A stretch of DNA of 64,000 bases. Origin: Macellibacteroides fermentans (GTDB lineage Bacteria > Bacteroidota > Bacteroidia > Bacteroidales > Tannerellaceae). The position numbers were made by a program, and so were the translations under genes. Below the pieces are notes generated by a model that was not told the origin of the DNA, ran no database searches, and was given only the letters and a program-made list of their open reading frames with translations. Positions 19,255 through 30,362 of this stretch are shown one piece after another. Each line of letters begins with the position of its first letter. Position 1 is the stretch's first letter. Location: positions 186,001 to 250,000 of the forward strand of contig NZ_JACCCY010000002.1 in the NCBI RefSeq assembly GCF_013409575.1, given 5' to 3'.

Positions 19255-20307
19255 CTACTTAATCTGTCGTCTGTTTAGCTCTGCGCGGTATTTGTTTGCG
19301 TTTTTTGCATGCTCGGCAAGGGTGGAGGCAAAGTTGTGTCTGCCCGAAAAATCCTCTTTCGCACACATATAAATATAGTCGTGCTGGTTATGATTCAATA
19401 CGCTGTTTATACCTCCGATAGACGGAACACGAATCGGACCGGGAGGAAGTCCGGTGTGCTTATAGGTGTTGTATGGAGAATCTACCTGCAGGTGTTCAAA
19501 CAGAATTCGCTTCAGCGTTACATCTCCTACGGCAAACTTTACCGTCGGGTCTGCTTGCAGAGGCATGTTTATGCGCAGGCGGTTCAGATATAGTCCGGCA
19601 ACCATCCCCATCTCGTCGGCTTTGGCCGTCTCTTCTTCCACAATGGAAGCCAGAATGGAAACTTGTATGGGGGTTAATCCGGCTTTGGATGCTTTGGCAA
19701 GTCTGTCTTCATTCCAGAAAGCCTTGTATTCTTTTTGTATACGTTTCATCAGGTTGGCAGGCGTGATATCCCAATAAACTTCGTAGGTATTGGGAATAAA
19801 CATAGCCTGGATAGTTTCGGGGCTAAATCCCAAAGCTGCACAAGAGGCAGAATCGTTAAACAGAGTAAGCATCTCCTCTTTCGAAACCATCAGCTGATCG
19901 TCCAGCCGTTGTGCCAGATCGCTTTTGAGGCGGATGTTGTTAAATGTAATACGGGTAGGAGACTGCAATCCCCCGATCAGGTTCTTCAGCAAGCGAAGAT
20001 TGCCGGTTCCCGGTTCGATGGCATACCGTCCGGTTTTCATCTTTTCGGGATAGCCAATCAGATAAGCAAGCTGCTTGAAGGTGGTCAGACTTTTACAAGA
20101 GGCGGAATCTTTTAACTGAGAACAAAGATCGTTAAAGTCTTTCTTGCTGTCTACATATACATAGGTTGTCTCTTTAATGTCGAAGTTGGAAGCCAGTACC
20201 ATTCGCCAGGCCCAAAAGCCACAAAGAATGAAAAGCAGGGCCAGAAGGGCAATTCCTCTGCGGATAAAAGTGCGTTTAGCACGTTTTGAGCGAAAAAATT
20301 TACTCAT
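19255..20307 (-). CDS. mltG: Endolytic murein transglycosylase MltG (YceG family)
   Basis: Inner-membrane enzyme that cleaves nascent peptidoglycan strands and sets glycan length. The 350 residues have one membrane helix near 18-37 after a basic N terminus, a LysM-like region, and the YceG catalytic domain with IPNTYEVYWD and ASIVEEETAKADE, where the first Glu after IV (about 224) is the expected catalytic residue. LQADPTVKFA and TGLPPGPI are family signatures. The start at 20307 (MSKFFRSKRAKR) is preferred because a -7-like box lies at 20346-20353 on this strand and would put the longer start at or before the transcript start. Confidence 0.93.
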   Translation of the reverse strand: MSKFFRSKRAKRTFIRRGIALLALLFILCGFWAWRMVLASNFDIKETTYVYVDSKKDFNDLCSQLKDSASCKSLTTFKQLAYLIGYPEKMKTGRYAIEPGTGNLRLLKNLIGGLQSPTRITFNNIRLKSDLAQRLDDQLMVSKEEMLTLFNDSASCAALGFSPETIQAMFIPNTYEVYWDITPANLMKRIQKEYKAFWNEDRLAKASKAGLTPIQVSILASIVEEETAKADEMGMVAGLYLNRLRINMPLQADPTVKFAVGDVTLKRILFEHLQVDSPYNTYKHTGLPPGPIRVPSIGGINSVLNHNQHDYIYMCAKEDFSGRHNFASTLAEHAKNANKYRAELNRRQIK

Positions 20308-20345
20308 AAATTTAGTAATAAGAGGTTGACTATCAGAATCGGGCA

Positions 20346-20353
20346 CAAAAGTA
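20346..20353 (-). promoter_or_regulatory. Putative -7 element of mltG
   Basis: TACTTTTG on the minus strand matches TAnnTTTG. It gives a leader of about 33 bases before the 20307 start. No clear -33 element is visible. Confidence 0.45.
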
Positions 20354-20386
20354 GCATCTTTTTCTTTAAAATTAAGGTTAAAAAGC

Positions 20387-20418
20387 TTTGTTTATTCAGA
20401 AATATACGCTTATCTTTG
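20387..20418 (+). promoter_or_regulatory. Promoter of tRNA-Ser
   Basis: TTTG at 20387-20390, a 20-base spacer and TATCTTTG at 20411-20418 match the Bacteroidetes -33/-7 consensus closely. Transcription would start about 30 bases upstream of the tRNA. Confidence 0.75.
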
Positions 20419-20454
20419 CCACGCAATTCGAAGGAAGAAGCACAAAACACACAA

Positions 20455-20541
20455 GGAAGTGTGGGTGAGTGGCTGAAACCACCAGTTTGCTAAACTGACG
20501 TACTCGTAAGGGTACCGGGGGTTCGAATCCCCCCGCTTCCG
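20455..20541 (+). tRNA. tRNA-Ser (anticodon GCU)
   Basis: The 7-bp acceptor stem GGAAGTG/CGCTTCC, a T arm with GGTTCGAATCC and the long variable arm of class II tRNAs identify a serine tRNA. The anticodon loop TTGCTAA places GCT at 20489-20491, reading AGC/AGU codons. The discriminator base is G and CCA is not encoded. The 87-base gene is followed by its own terminator. Confidence 0.96.
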
Positions 20542-20543
20542 CG

Positions 20544-20575
20544 AAAGAGAGCTCTATGCATTTAGAGCTCTCTTT
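20544..20575 (+). terminator. Rho-independent terminator of tRNA-Ser
   Basis: AAGAGAGCTCT and AGAGCTCTCTT arms around a short loop, ending in TTTT, start three bases after the tRNA. Confidence 0.88.
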
Positions 20576-20590
20576 TCGTTTATATCCTCC

Positions 20591-21652
20591 TTATTTCAAA
20601 TTTTCGCTGAAAAATTCGTTCAGTTTACTCGTAATCTGATTAACATATTCGGGCTTCCAGTAAGTCTGTATATGGGTAGCACCTTCAACTTGAAATAATT
20701 CTTTCTTTTGGGAGTTTATAGCCTTACCAAACGCTTCATCTGTCATATATTTTGTGTCTGCCTTACTTCCTGCAATCATCAGCAAAGGCTGGTTTATCAG
20801 CTCCATATTCGTTGTTGCATCCCACTGCATCAGATCCAACAGGCTGCTCATTGTATATAAAAATGTAGAATTTGGATGAGCATGGGTTCTGTAATAATAC
20901 AGATATCCTTCCCTGTACAAGTCGGTCGATGTTTTTGCAATTTCTTCATCTTTTACACTTGACACGCCTGCATAGACAATTTTACCGGTTGTAACCATTT
21001 GTGTACGTGCATCTGTTGCCTGCTTCAAACGCTCCTGGATAGTACTTAACTGAGAATTCTGAAACCCATTGCGTCTTACCTCTCCAGTATTAAACATACT
21101 TAAGGTTGCAACGGCTTTAAACCGTTTGTCTGTTTGCACTGCTTTTATAGTATAGCCACCACCACCACAGATCCCCAGAACTCCCAAACGATTCGCATCA
21201 ACACCGGCATATTTTGTGATAAAATCTGCCATACCACGAATATCTTCTGTACGGTATGCCGGATTATCAGTATGCCGGGGCTCTCCGCCACTTGCACCCT
21301 GATAAGAAGCGTCTGCCGCCATTGTAATATATCCGGCCTCCGCTAAACGCTGAGCGTATAGTCCGGCTGTTTGTTCTTTGATACCTCCGTTAGGATGAGC
21401 TACCACAATGGCAGGGTATTTTCCGGAAGCATCGTAGTTTGCCGGCGTGTACACATTCGCTGCGATATCAATCCCGTTCAGTTTATAAGTTACCGGATGG
21501 ATATTAACTTTTCCGGGTTCATTTTTGGTTATAGCACCATCATATACCAAAGTCCAGGGATTTTGTGTATACTTTTCGGTTGATTGTGCATTTATCCCAT
21601 CTACAGCAGCAATTGAAGCTGCTATTGCGATAATAGAGGTCAATTTCTTCAT
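20591..21652 (-). CDS. Exported alpha/beta hydrolase with cysteine nucleophile elbow (dienelactone-hydrolase-like)
   Basis: 353-residue protein with a signal peptide ending INAQ and an alpha/beta-hydrolase fold: VVAHPNGG strand-loop, nucleophile elbow GICGGGG with Cys at about 162, an acid candidate in GSKAD near 297 and a His in GATHIQ near 327. A Cys nucleophile in GxCxGG is characteristic of dienelactone hydrolases. The physiological substrate is unknown. It is the last gene of a leftward cluster of exported hydrolases and redox proteins, 155 bases after the previous gene, so it may have its own promoter. Confidence 0.85.
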   Translation of the reverse strand: MKKLTSIIAIAASIAAVDGINAQSTEKYTQNPWTLVYDGAITKNEPGKVNIHPVTYKLNGIDIAANVYTPANYDASGKYPAIVVAHPNGGIKEQTAGLYAQRLAEAGYITMAADASYQGASGGEPRHTDNPAYRTEDIRGMADFITKYAGVDANRLGVLGICGGGGYTIKAVQTDKRFKAVATLSMFNTGEVRRNGFQNSQLSTIQERLKQATDARTQMVTTGKIVYAGVSSVKDEEIAKTSTDLYREGYLYYYRTHAHPNSTFLYTMSSLLDLMQWDATTNMELINQPLLMIAGSKADTKYMTDEAFGKAINSQKKELFQVEGATHIQTYWKPEYVNQITSKLNEFFSENLK

Positions 21653-21807
21653 TTTTCAAATTTTAAATATTGCATTTCGATTATTATATTCTATACAGTA
21701 ATTATATATCTGTCTTATTTATTCTATTAATAATGAACTTGTTAATGCAAAGTTCGAAATTATAAAGTACATAGTTGGTATATAAATTACGGTGATTCCT
21801 ACCAATA

Positions 21808-24036
<2,229 letters not shown>

Positions 24037-24448
24037 TTTATTCGATCTAATAGTTTCCATTTCATTTTGTTTAAGTGTACTCCTGAAAAAAGCTTTAATA
24101 CTACTAAGGTCTTATTAATTTTAGGCCCAACTCTTGTCGGTGATTCACCAAGGCCGGTTTGCTCATTTTTATACAAACGATAATCAGAGGGAGATCTATT
24201 TTGTTTTGTCTGCAAAACAAAAATATATCAATTCTGTTTTGTGTGTAAAATATAAAGGCATCTTACTCGTATCTGCGAATTAATTCGCTAAAATATCCTT
24301 CACATCCTTCACTTTACAGGTTAATATGTTTATATATAGATGGTTAAATGGTTGAATAATGAAGGATATCCTTCACTTTTAGCCGAATATCCTTCACTTT
24401 ATGTTTCACTTTTTGAATTATCCTTCACCTTTTCATTGCTTTGGATGA
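24037..24448. repeat. Intergenic region with five TCCTTCAC repeats and a palindrome
   Basis: No gene is supported here. TCCTTCAC begins at 24296, 24305, 24369, 24390 and 24421, four of the copies preceded by AT or TA and most followed by TTT or CTT. GAAGGATATCCTTC at 24361-24374 is a perfect 14-bp palindrome containing one copy. The region lies between the SnoaL-like gene and the aldo/keto reductase, so it may hold regulator sites or a decayed repeat element. Confidence 0.7.
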
Positions 24449-24898
24449 TTATTGTGGTCTCTGAGGGGTGAGCAGTCTTGTGAATGATAAAGCGGTCAGC
24501 TTCCAGCTATCGCCTTGTTTAACATACACCTCTGTAACCATAAAGGGGTTCGTTACTTCATTGCCGCCAACCACAGCCAATAAGTCGATTCTATTTAAAA
24601 GAATAGCGGTATTGTCTACAATGTTTACCGAAACTTCATGGATATCCGCTTTTTTGTACCAGATTCCCCCACTTTTGATTACATCGATTTCCCTTTCAGT
24701 TCCCCAAGCTCCTCCCATATGTACAAATACAGCCTTCTCATGAAAGAGTTTGCTTAACGTATCCACGTTTTTCTCTGCCATCCATTCCCACTTGTCTTTG
24801 GAAAGTTTAATGATTTCTTCGTCGGCTACCGAGGTTTGGGCAAAGGATAACTGCATGCCGGCAATAAATAAAATAAGTCCAATAACGGTTGTTTTCAT
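24449..24898 (-). CDS. Exported SnoaL-like / DUF4440-type protein
   Basis: 149-residue protein with a signal peptide ending LSFAQ; the ATG at 24898 (MKTTVIG) is chosen because the signal peptide begins there. The mature part has the NTF2-like cone fold pattern: KDKWEWMAEKNVDTLSKLFHEKAVFVHMGG, then VSVNIVDNTAILLNRIDLLAVV and VTEVYVKQGDSWKLTALSFTRL. Family members are small-molecule-binding or isomerase-like proteins. No catalytic assignment can be made. It lies inside the exported hydrolase cluster, flanked on both sides by repeat-rich gaps. Confidence 0.8.
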   Translation of the reverse strand: MKTTVIGLILFIAGMQLSFAQTSVADEEIIKLSKDKWEWMAEKNVDTLSKLFHEKAVFVHMGGAWGTEREIDVIKSGGIWYKKADIHEVSVNIVDNTAILLNRIDLLAVVGGNEVTNPFMVTEVYVKQGDSWKLTALSFTRLLTPQRPQ

Positions 24899-24971
24899 AC
24901 TGATTCTTTTTAATCGGTTATATAAATACAAATAATTTAAATTCATTCTTGCAGGGATGCTTTGCTATAAA

Positions 24972-25155
24972 CTATTTCTTTCATAACGACACTCTATTTC
25001 TTACATAGCGAGACTTTAATTTTTTCATAACGAACACTTATTCGTTCAACAATTGTGTAACTTGCGTTTGTCATATGTTGAATGCAAGTTACACAATTGT
25101 TAAACGCAAGTTATCCATATGACAAACGAATAGTGCTTCGTTATGAAAGAAATAG
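24972..25155. repeat. Nested and interleaved perfect inverted repeats
   Basis: Outer arms CTATTTCTTTCATAACGA (24972-24989) and its exact complement (25138-25155) are 18 bp. Inside, AACAATTGTGTAACTTGC (25048-25065) pairs exactly with 25084-25101, and CGTTTGTCATATG (25065-25077) pairs exactly with 25116-25128. TAACTTGCGTTT (25058-25069) also pairs with 25102-25113, excluding the first inner stem. A partial outer copy, TTTCATAACGAACAC, is at 25024-25038. The region is downstream of the cupin gene and upstream of the SnoaL-like gene. Confidence 0.9.
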
Positions 25156-25187
25156 AAGTATGTAGGCAAAGAGATAGTACATAGGCA

Positions 25188-25664
25188 CTATTGACGATAT
25201 TCTTCGTCGGTTACAATCTCTTGCCAGATTGTTTCTCCTTTTTCCCTTCCGGTAATGGCAATCTGTACGAAGGCCGAATCGGCACTGGCTCCATGCCAAT
25301 GTGAAACATTGGGAGGAAATACAACAACATCTCCTTTACGAACCACCCTTTTAGGTTTCCCTTTTTCCTGAACATATCCTACACCATCTGTAACCAACAG
25401 TATCTGTCCGGCCGGGTGAATATGCCATTTAGTCCGGGCACCAGGTTCGAAGGTTACATTTCCTATGGAATTGTTATTCTGGCTGTCTGCTTCAACTAAC
25501 ATCTGCAGATAGGCTGTGCCGGTAAAATTACTATTCTTTATTTTTTCTCCCTTCGGAAATAGAAGCGTTTGGTCTAGCCGTGTGCAAGCTGCTTTTTGAG
25601 CATTGGTATTTACCGCAACCATAAAAATAAGTAGCAATGTGCTTAATTTAATTGTAAGTCTCAT
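25188..25664 (-). CDS. Exported cupin-domain protein
   Basis: 158 residues with a signal peptide ending NTNAQ. A single cupin barrel carries the metal-binding motif WHIHPAGQ (His81, His83) and the second motif SHWHG (His122, His124). Similar cupins often sit beside carboxymuconolactone-decarboxylase-like proteins, as here (24 bases downstream of that gene). It may be a metal-dependent isomerase, dioxygenase or binding protein; the sequence does not decide. It ends just before the large inverted-repeat region. Confidence 0.88.
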   Translation of the reverse strand: MRLTIKLSTLLLIFMVAVNTNAQKAACTRLDQTLLFPKGEKIKNSNFTGTAYLQMLVEADSQNNNSIGNVTFEPGARTKWHIHPAGQILLVTDGVGYVQEKGKPKRVVRKGDVVVFPPNVSHWHGASADSAFVQIAITGREKGETIWQEIVTDEEYRQ

Positions 25665-25688
25665 TCGATTCTAATTTTAATATATTTA

Positions 25689-26423
25689 TCAGTCTAAATT
25701 CTTTGCTTTAAGTACTTCATTCAAAACGGTCCGGGCATCATGTCCCTCCTTATCGCCCAGGGTAGATCGAATGATATCCACAAATTCTTTTAATTGTTGG
25801 GGAGATAATCCTACATTCAGACAAATATTCAAATGGCTGCGAAGCATAGGTTCTGCTCCGCCTATCACACTGATAACGGATACGGTTACCAATTCCCGTT
25901 GCGCGTAGGTTAAGATATCTCTTTCAAATATATCAGCAAATAAATGTTCCTTGAGGAATACCTCAATTACCGGTGCAAATGCCGCATAGCCTGCAGGCTT
26001 TCCATCTTGCGGCATCTTTGTAAGCTCGGCCAGGATTTGTTTGCCCCGGTCATATTTGCTTGCTTCATTATTAATAGGAGAAATGTCTGGTCCGGTTTCA
26101 TCTATAAGTCCTTTCTCCTTCCGCTCGTCAACCACCTCCATGAATGTCTGCAAACCTCTTATGCTTCGTGGAAATCCGCAATAAGCATACAGATGTACAA
26201 TTGCCTCTTTAATTTCGTTGATTGTTAGTCCGCTTTCAAGACCTTTATTTAAAGCAGGCTTTAAATTCACTAAATCGCCTTTTGCGGTAAGCGCCGAAAT
26301 AGCGATGATACTTTGATCTTTTGGCTGTAAGGCCATACGATCCGTTGAATTGTTTTGAGCAAACATATACTGTGGAAATAATAGAATTGTTGTAAGCAAT
26401 CCGATGATAAATACTTTATTCAT
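25689..26423 (-). CDS. Exported carboxymuconolactone decarboxylase (CMD/AhpD-like) protein, two domains
   Basis: 244 residues with a signal peptide ending MFAQ. Two CMD-like helical repeats follow: the first around IAISALTAKGDLVNLKPALNKGL to EAIVHLYAYCGFPRSIRGL, the second around RELVTVSVISVIGGAEPMLRSHLNICLNVGLSPQQLKEFV. The paired CxxC of the peroxidase-reductase AhpD is absent, so a decarboxylase-like or binding role is more likely than antioxidant function. It lies nine bases after the carboxylesterase gene in the same operon. Confidence 0.88.
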   Translation of the reverse strand: MNKVFIIGLLTTILLFPQYMFAQNNSTDRMALQPKDQSIIAISALTAKGDLVNLKPALNKGLESGLTINEIKEAIVHLYAYCGFPRSIRGLQTFMEVVDERKEKGLIDETGPDISPINNEASKYDRGKQILAELTKMPQDGKPAGYAAFAPVIEVFLKEHLFADIFERDILTYAQRELVTVSVISVIGGAEPMLRSHLNICLNVGLSPQQLKEFVDIIRSTLGDKEGHDARTVLNEVLKAKNLD

Positions 26424-26431
26424 TCTCGTTT

Positions 26432-28039
26432 TTATTTTTTATTAAGACTCTTCTCAATCACATCTAATCTTGCTTTAGTAGGGTAGGGAGTGTTTACAGT
26501 GGATCCATCACGCTGGAATTCAATAATCTCATCCTTCCTGGAATTATAGCTTGGCCATTGGGGCAGACCCGAACCATTGGGATCGCCATTTTTTGCAAAG
26601 TTTACCCAGTAGGTATTCATTATTTTGGCAACTTCCTGATCTTTGGATGTAACTGTATCAACGCCCCAGCGACTTTTCAGATTATTAAACACATAGGCAA
26701 TCTCCGATCCATGGGGAGCGCCATGCGGCATACGGTCTTGCACGGAAGCCGGAACGTACGAGAAAAGATAAATGTATACAGGCAAACCTTTGGCTTCAAA
26801 GGCCTTTGCAGTGAATCTGGCAGGTTCTCCCCATACCTTGTCTGTCGTAACCAATGTGAGCAGTTTAGCAAAATCAATGGTTCCTTCGGGATCATACGTT
26901 GCGATTGCTTCATTTTTATGTTCTCCGAACAGGTCGAAAAGTTCTTCTTTTGATTTAGCATCGATAAAGCCTGCAGGTACTTCTGCACTATTTGACCCAA
27001 TAAGGAGTGGAACCTGTGCTTGCCGTCCTTCTTCGTATGCACTTTGAGCAGTTTCGGTTACCAATTTACCGTCCAGAATCGGACCGGCGTATATGGGCAG
27101 ACCTTCATGAATTTCAATACCTCCGTCTACAATCTCTTCAACACTTAAGGAACGAAGCTTGGCGAGAGCAGCTGCGTCTGTATTATCTATTCCATGTTTA
27201 CGTGCAAAATTTATTCCGATTGTTTCGGCAGAAACAGGATAGAAAGGATCTGCATTTTCTTTACTGATAGGTCTTCCTGTAAGTACTCCATCACGTCCAC
27301 CTCCGGATTCGATAATTGCTTTTTGAAACAGACCTTTTGCCCGGGGGATTGTAAGGAGAGAGTGAACCGAAACACCTCCTGCTGATTCTCCAAATATAGT
27401 AACATTGTTGGGATCGCCACCAAAGGATTTAATATTATCCTGTATCCATTGGAGGGCTGCTATTTGGTCCATATAGGCATAACTTCCTTTAAGCTCTTCG
27501 GGGTGTTCTTCATTTAATGCCGGAAAAGCAAAATGCCCCAGTCGTCCTAACCGATAGTTGAAAGTTATCAGAATTACACCTTGCCTGGCAAATTCTTCTC
27601 CTGAAACCGTAGCATCGGAACCACTTCCGCCTACGAAACCTCCACCATGTATCCAGACCATAACCGGTAACTGAGCATCTTGTTTACTATCGGATGGTTG
27701 CCAGATGTTTAGATACAGACAATCTTCTGATGAACCCTTCGCAATAGAACCGGAACCCCGGGGCCAGCCGGCTTGCGCACAATTTGCCCCATATTTACTA
27801 GCATCTAGTACTCCTTCCCATATCGGAGCTGGTTGAGGCGGTCGCCAACGGAATTCTCCAACAGGAGGAGCTGCATACGGAATGCCTTTAAAGCTGTTAA
27901 CATTCCCATCTTTTGTCCCACGGATGGTTCCCGATTTTGTCTGAACAATGGGGTTTGTATCCGGATCAGTTCTATCTGCGACCTGAGCTTGCAGTGATGT
28001 ACAGATCATGATTGTAAAGATTGTTGCTAATTTTTTCAT
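26432..28039 (-). CDS. Exported type B carboxylesterase
   Basis: 535-residue serine esterase with a signal peptide ending SLQAQ. Family motifs are in order: [23 protein letters not shown], the oxyanion HGGGFVGG at 131-138, and the nucleophile elbow FGESAGG with Ser219. The acid candidate is Glu in [10 protein letters not shown] and the His is in [11 protein letters not shown] near 440. It hydrolyses carboxylic esters of unknown identity. It follows the hydrolase at 28127 by 87 bases and precedes the CMD gene by nine. Confidence 0.95.
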   Translation of the reverse strand: MKKLATIFTIMICTSLQAQVADRTDPDTNPIVQTKSGTIRGTKDGNVNSFKGIPYAAPPVGEFRWRPPQPAPIWEGVLDASKYGANCAQAGWPRGSGSIAKGSSEDCLYLNIWQPSDSKQDAQLPVMVWIHGGGFVGGSGSDATVSGEEFARQGVILITFNYRLGRLGHFAFPALNEEHPEELKGSYAYMDQIAALQWIQDNIKSFGGDPNNVTIFGESAGGVSVHSLLTIPRAKGLFQKAIIESGGGRDGVLTGRPISKENADPFYPVSAETIGINFARKHGIDNTDAAALAKLRSLSVEEIVDGGIEIHEGLPIYAGPILDGKLVTETAQSAYEEGRQAQVPLLIGSNSAEVPAGFIDAKSKEELFDLFGEHKNEAIATYDPEGTIDFAKLLTLVTTDKVWGEPARFTAKAFEAKGLPVYIYLFSYVPASVQDRMPHGAPHGSEIAYVFNNLKSRWGVDTVTSKDQEVAKIMNTYWVNFAKNGDPNGSGLPQWPSYNSRKDEIIEFQRDGSTVNTPYPTKARLDVIEKSLNKK

Positions 28040-28126
28040 GTCAATTGTTTTTTTCTTTGTTTGTTGAACGGAAAATGCATTGAATGATAGTCCTGTTTTT
28101 ACTGGACATTATGTGCTTAAAACCAG

Positions 28127-29206
28127 TTAGTCCAGTTTTTTATCCTTCAGCCATTTCGACATCAAGTCGGCTATCTCAATGTTATTCAGATCCGAGAAAG
28201 GAAAATGTGTATTACCTTTAATGCCTATTTCCGGAAGGTGTACAACGGTTACATCTCCACCGTGTTTGTTTACAACATCTCTCCACTTCCTTGCCATAAT
28301 AAGTCGGGCGCGCCAGCCATCGGCTGCAGCGTTGGGAGAAAGTGTTTCCGGAATATTATCTCCGTAATAAATAATGATAGGAATCTTTGTGAGTGATTTG
28401 AAATCGTCCAGCGAAACAGACGTTGCCTGAAGGGCTCCTGACGAACTCTCAACCGGTTGAGGAACTTCGCCTTCCGGGAAAACAAATCCACTGCCTGGCT
28501 CGTAGGATACGATGGCCTTTACATTTTTATTTTTAATAGCTGTAATCCAACCCATCCCACCCGAATGGGAATGGGTTACAAGAATAGCCGGACCGGTTTT
28601 GTTAAGTAGTTCGGAAGCTGCATCGGTGGTTACATTCAGATCGATTGGTCCGATGCTTGGCGTCATTGCGCGGAAATATTGATTCAGTGTTTCAGAATCG
28701 CGGGCAAATTGAACATTGTCATAATAATTAGGCCAGATACCTACACGAAATACACCAAACCAATGCTGTTCGTCGGCAACGGGATCGATGGTAGCAGGTG
28801 CCGTACTTCTGCCGGCATTTCCTCTGCGGGGCTGATCAATCACATAAACCCCAAAACCCCGGCGTAAGAAAATATTCTGAAATCCCTCCCTGCCATCGGG
28901 AGTAGTCTCCCAGGTTTTCGAGAATTGACCTATACCATGCCACATTATCAGCGGATATTTCTTTGCATTGACAGGAATCTGGTAAAAAACATAGGCATGG
29001 TCTCCATGAAAGGTTTGTCCCTCCGGAGTTGGTTTATACGGATCGAATGTGCCGGGGTTAGTAATCACGGTTCCACCCACGGCGAAACTGCCTTGCTGCT
29101 CAATTACCAAAGGTTTTTGTTTTTTGAGGGATTGGGCAGAAAGGAATGGTGTAAGACTAACCATTGATAGCAACACGACAAAAGATTTATAAATTGTTCT
29201 CTTCAT
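28127..29206 (-). CDS. Exported alpha/beta hydrolase, first gene of the hydrolase operon
   Basis: 359 residues with a signal peptide ending LSAQ. It is a clear paralogue of the protein at 21808: GSFAVGGTV, QTFHGDHAYVFYQIP, DGREGFQNIFLRR, DQPRRGNAGRS and GIKGNTHFPFSDLNN are all shared. The nucleophile elbow reads THSHSGG, with the likely Ser at 213, so the usual Gly after the elbow is a Ser here. As the first leftward gene opposite the AraC regulator, it is the likely promoter-proximal gene of the cluster. Confidence 0.87.
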   Translation of the reverse strand: MKRTIYKSFVVLLSMVSLTPFLSAQSLKKQKPLVIEQQGSFAVGGTVITNPGTFDPYKPTPEGQTFHGDHAYVFYQIPVNAKKYPLIMWHGIGQFSKTWETTPDGREGFQNIFLRRGFGVYVIDQPRRGNAGRSTAPATIDPVADEQHWFGVFRVGIWPNYYDNVQFARDSETLNQYFRAMTPSIGPIDLNVTTDAASELLNKTGPAILVTHSHSGGMGWITAIKNKNVKAIVSYEPGSGFVFPEGEVPQPVESSSGALQATSVSLDDFKSLTKIPIIIYYGDNIPETLSPNAAADGWRARLIMARKWRDVVNKHGGDVTVVHLPEIGIKGNTHFPFSDLNNIEIADLMSKWLKDKKLD

Positions 29207-29407
29207 ATTGGATGATTATTTATATCGTTCTACTTGTTTGTGGTTTTACTTCCTGATATTTTTTATACATTTGCAAATATAGTAACTGTAAATCAGTGTT
29301 TTGTTATATGAATTACTGATTACCTACCAAAATCGCTGTTTTGAGGAAACTCCTGTAAGATAAGGATTTAATTTCTTAATTTTGCTGTAATAATAAATGA
29401 AATCGCT
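29207..29407. promoter_or_regulatory. Divergent control region between the hydrolase operon and the AraC regulator
   Basis: About 200 bases. On the minus strand TATATTTG (29281-29274) is a -7-like box for the hydrolase operon. On the plus strand TAATTTTG (29377-29384) is a -7-like box for the regulator, 24 bases before its ATG. Clear -33 elements are not seen, which fits an activator-dependent promoter. Confidence 0.5.
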
Positions 29408-30316
29408 ATGGATACTATTCTCAACTTCAATACAATTAAAGAGTATAATGCTTTTAATGATCAGGAAACTTTACATCCGTTGATCAGCGTTGTTAATTTG
29501 GACAAGGCTGCTCCCCGGAAATTCCAGAAGTTCCGGTATGCATTTTATACAATTTTCTTCAAGAAAGTTAAATGCGGCGATTTGCGGTATGGCTTAAGCA
29601 ATTACGATTACGAGGAGGGTACGTTGATTTTCCTGGCACCGGGACAAGTAATCGGTCAGAACAAGGATGAATTTTACCAACCGCAGGGTACAGCTTTGGT
29701 ATTTCATCCGGATTTAATTGCGGGTACATCGTTGGGCAAACATATCCACGACTATCATTTTTTCTCTTATGCCGTTAATGAAGCGCTCCATTTATCGGAA
29801 CAGGAAAAGAAGATCATATTAGATTGTTTTTCAAAAATTGAGTATGAATTACAGCACCCGATCGATAAACATAGCAAGCAATTAATTGTATCCAATCTTG
29901 AATTGTTTCTCAATTACTGTATCCGGTTTTACGATCGGCAGTTTATAACGAGGGATAATAGCAATAAGGGTATTCTGGAAAGATTCGAGAGGGTTTTAAA
30001 TCATTATTTCTTGTCGGATAAACCCCAGAACATTGGTTTGCCGTCTGTTGCCTGGTGTGCTGAGGAGCTCAATTTATCAGCCAACTATTTTGGCGATTTG
30101 ATTAAAAAGGAGACCGGAGTTTCTGCTCAGGAGTATGTTCATTCCAAAGTTATAGAAGTAGCAAAGCTACGAATGATGGATACAAACAAGTCCATAAGCG
30201 AAATTGCTTATGACCTGGGGTTTAAGTACCCCCAACATTTTACAAGATTCTTTAAACAAAGAATAGGGGTTGCTCCCAACGAATACCGGGCGGCGTATAA
30301 TGCCGGTAAATCGTAA
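29408..30316 (+). CDS. AraC-family transcriptional regulator
   Basis: 302 residues. The N-terminal part (about 1-170) is an AraC-type effector-binding domain with cupin-like strands (GTLIFLAPGQVIGQ, GTALVFHPDLIAG). The C-terminal 100 residues carry two helix-turn-helix motifs (SVAWCAEELNLSANYFGDLIKKETG and KSISEIAYDLGFKYPQHFTRFFKQRIGVAPNEYR), the AraC/XylS signature. Its divergent position next to the exported hydrolase operon makes it the probable regulator of that operon. Confidence 0.93.
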   Translation: MDTILNFNTIKEYNAFNDQETLHPLISVVNLDKAAPRKFQKFRYAFYTIFFKKVKCGDLRYGLSNYDYEEGTLIFLAPGQVIGQNKDEFYQPQGTALVFHPDLIAGTSLGKHIHDYHFFSYAVNEALHLSEQEKKIILDCFSKIEYELQHPIDKHSKQLIVSNLELFLNYCIRFYDRQFITRDNSNKGILERFERVLNHYFLSDKPQNIGLPSVAWCAEELNLSANYFGDLIKKETGVSAQEYVHSKVIEVAKLRMMDTNKSISEIAYDLGFKYPQHFTRFFKQRIGVAPNEYRAAYNAGKS

Positions 30317-30362
30317 ATCCGTAATAGATTCGGATTCGTTTAATCAATAAAAATCATAACCT

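Noticed and set aside
25048-25128. CRISPR array
   Set aside because: The repeats are inverted and interleaved, few in number, without regular spacers or cas genes.
28090-28140. ACTGGAC/GTCCAGT inverted repeat with a T run, as a terminator between two hydrolase-operon genes
   Set aside because: The T run is on the plus strand and consists of Lys codons of the minus-strand hydrolase; on the transcribed strand no T run follows the hairpin.
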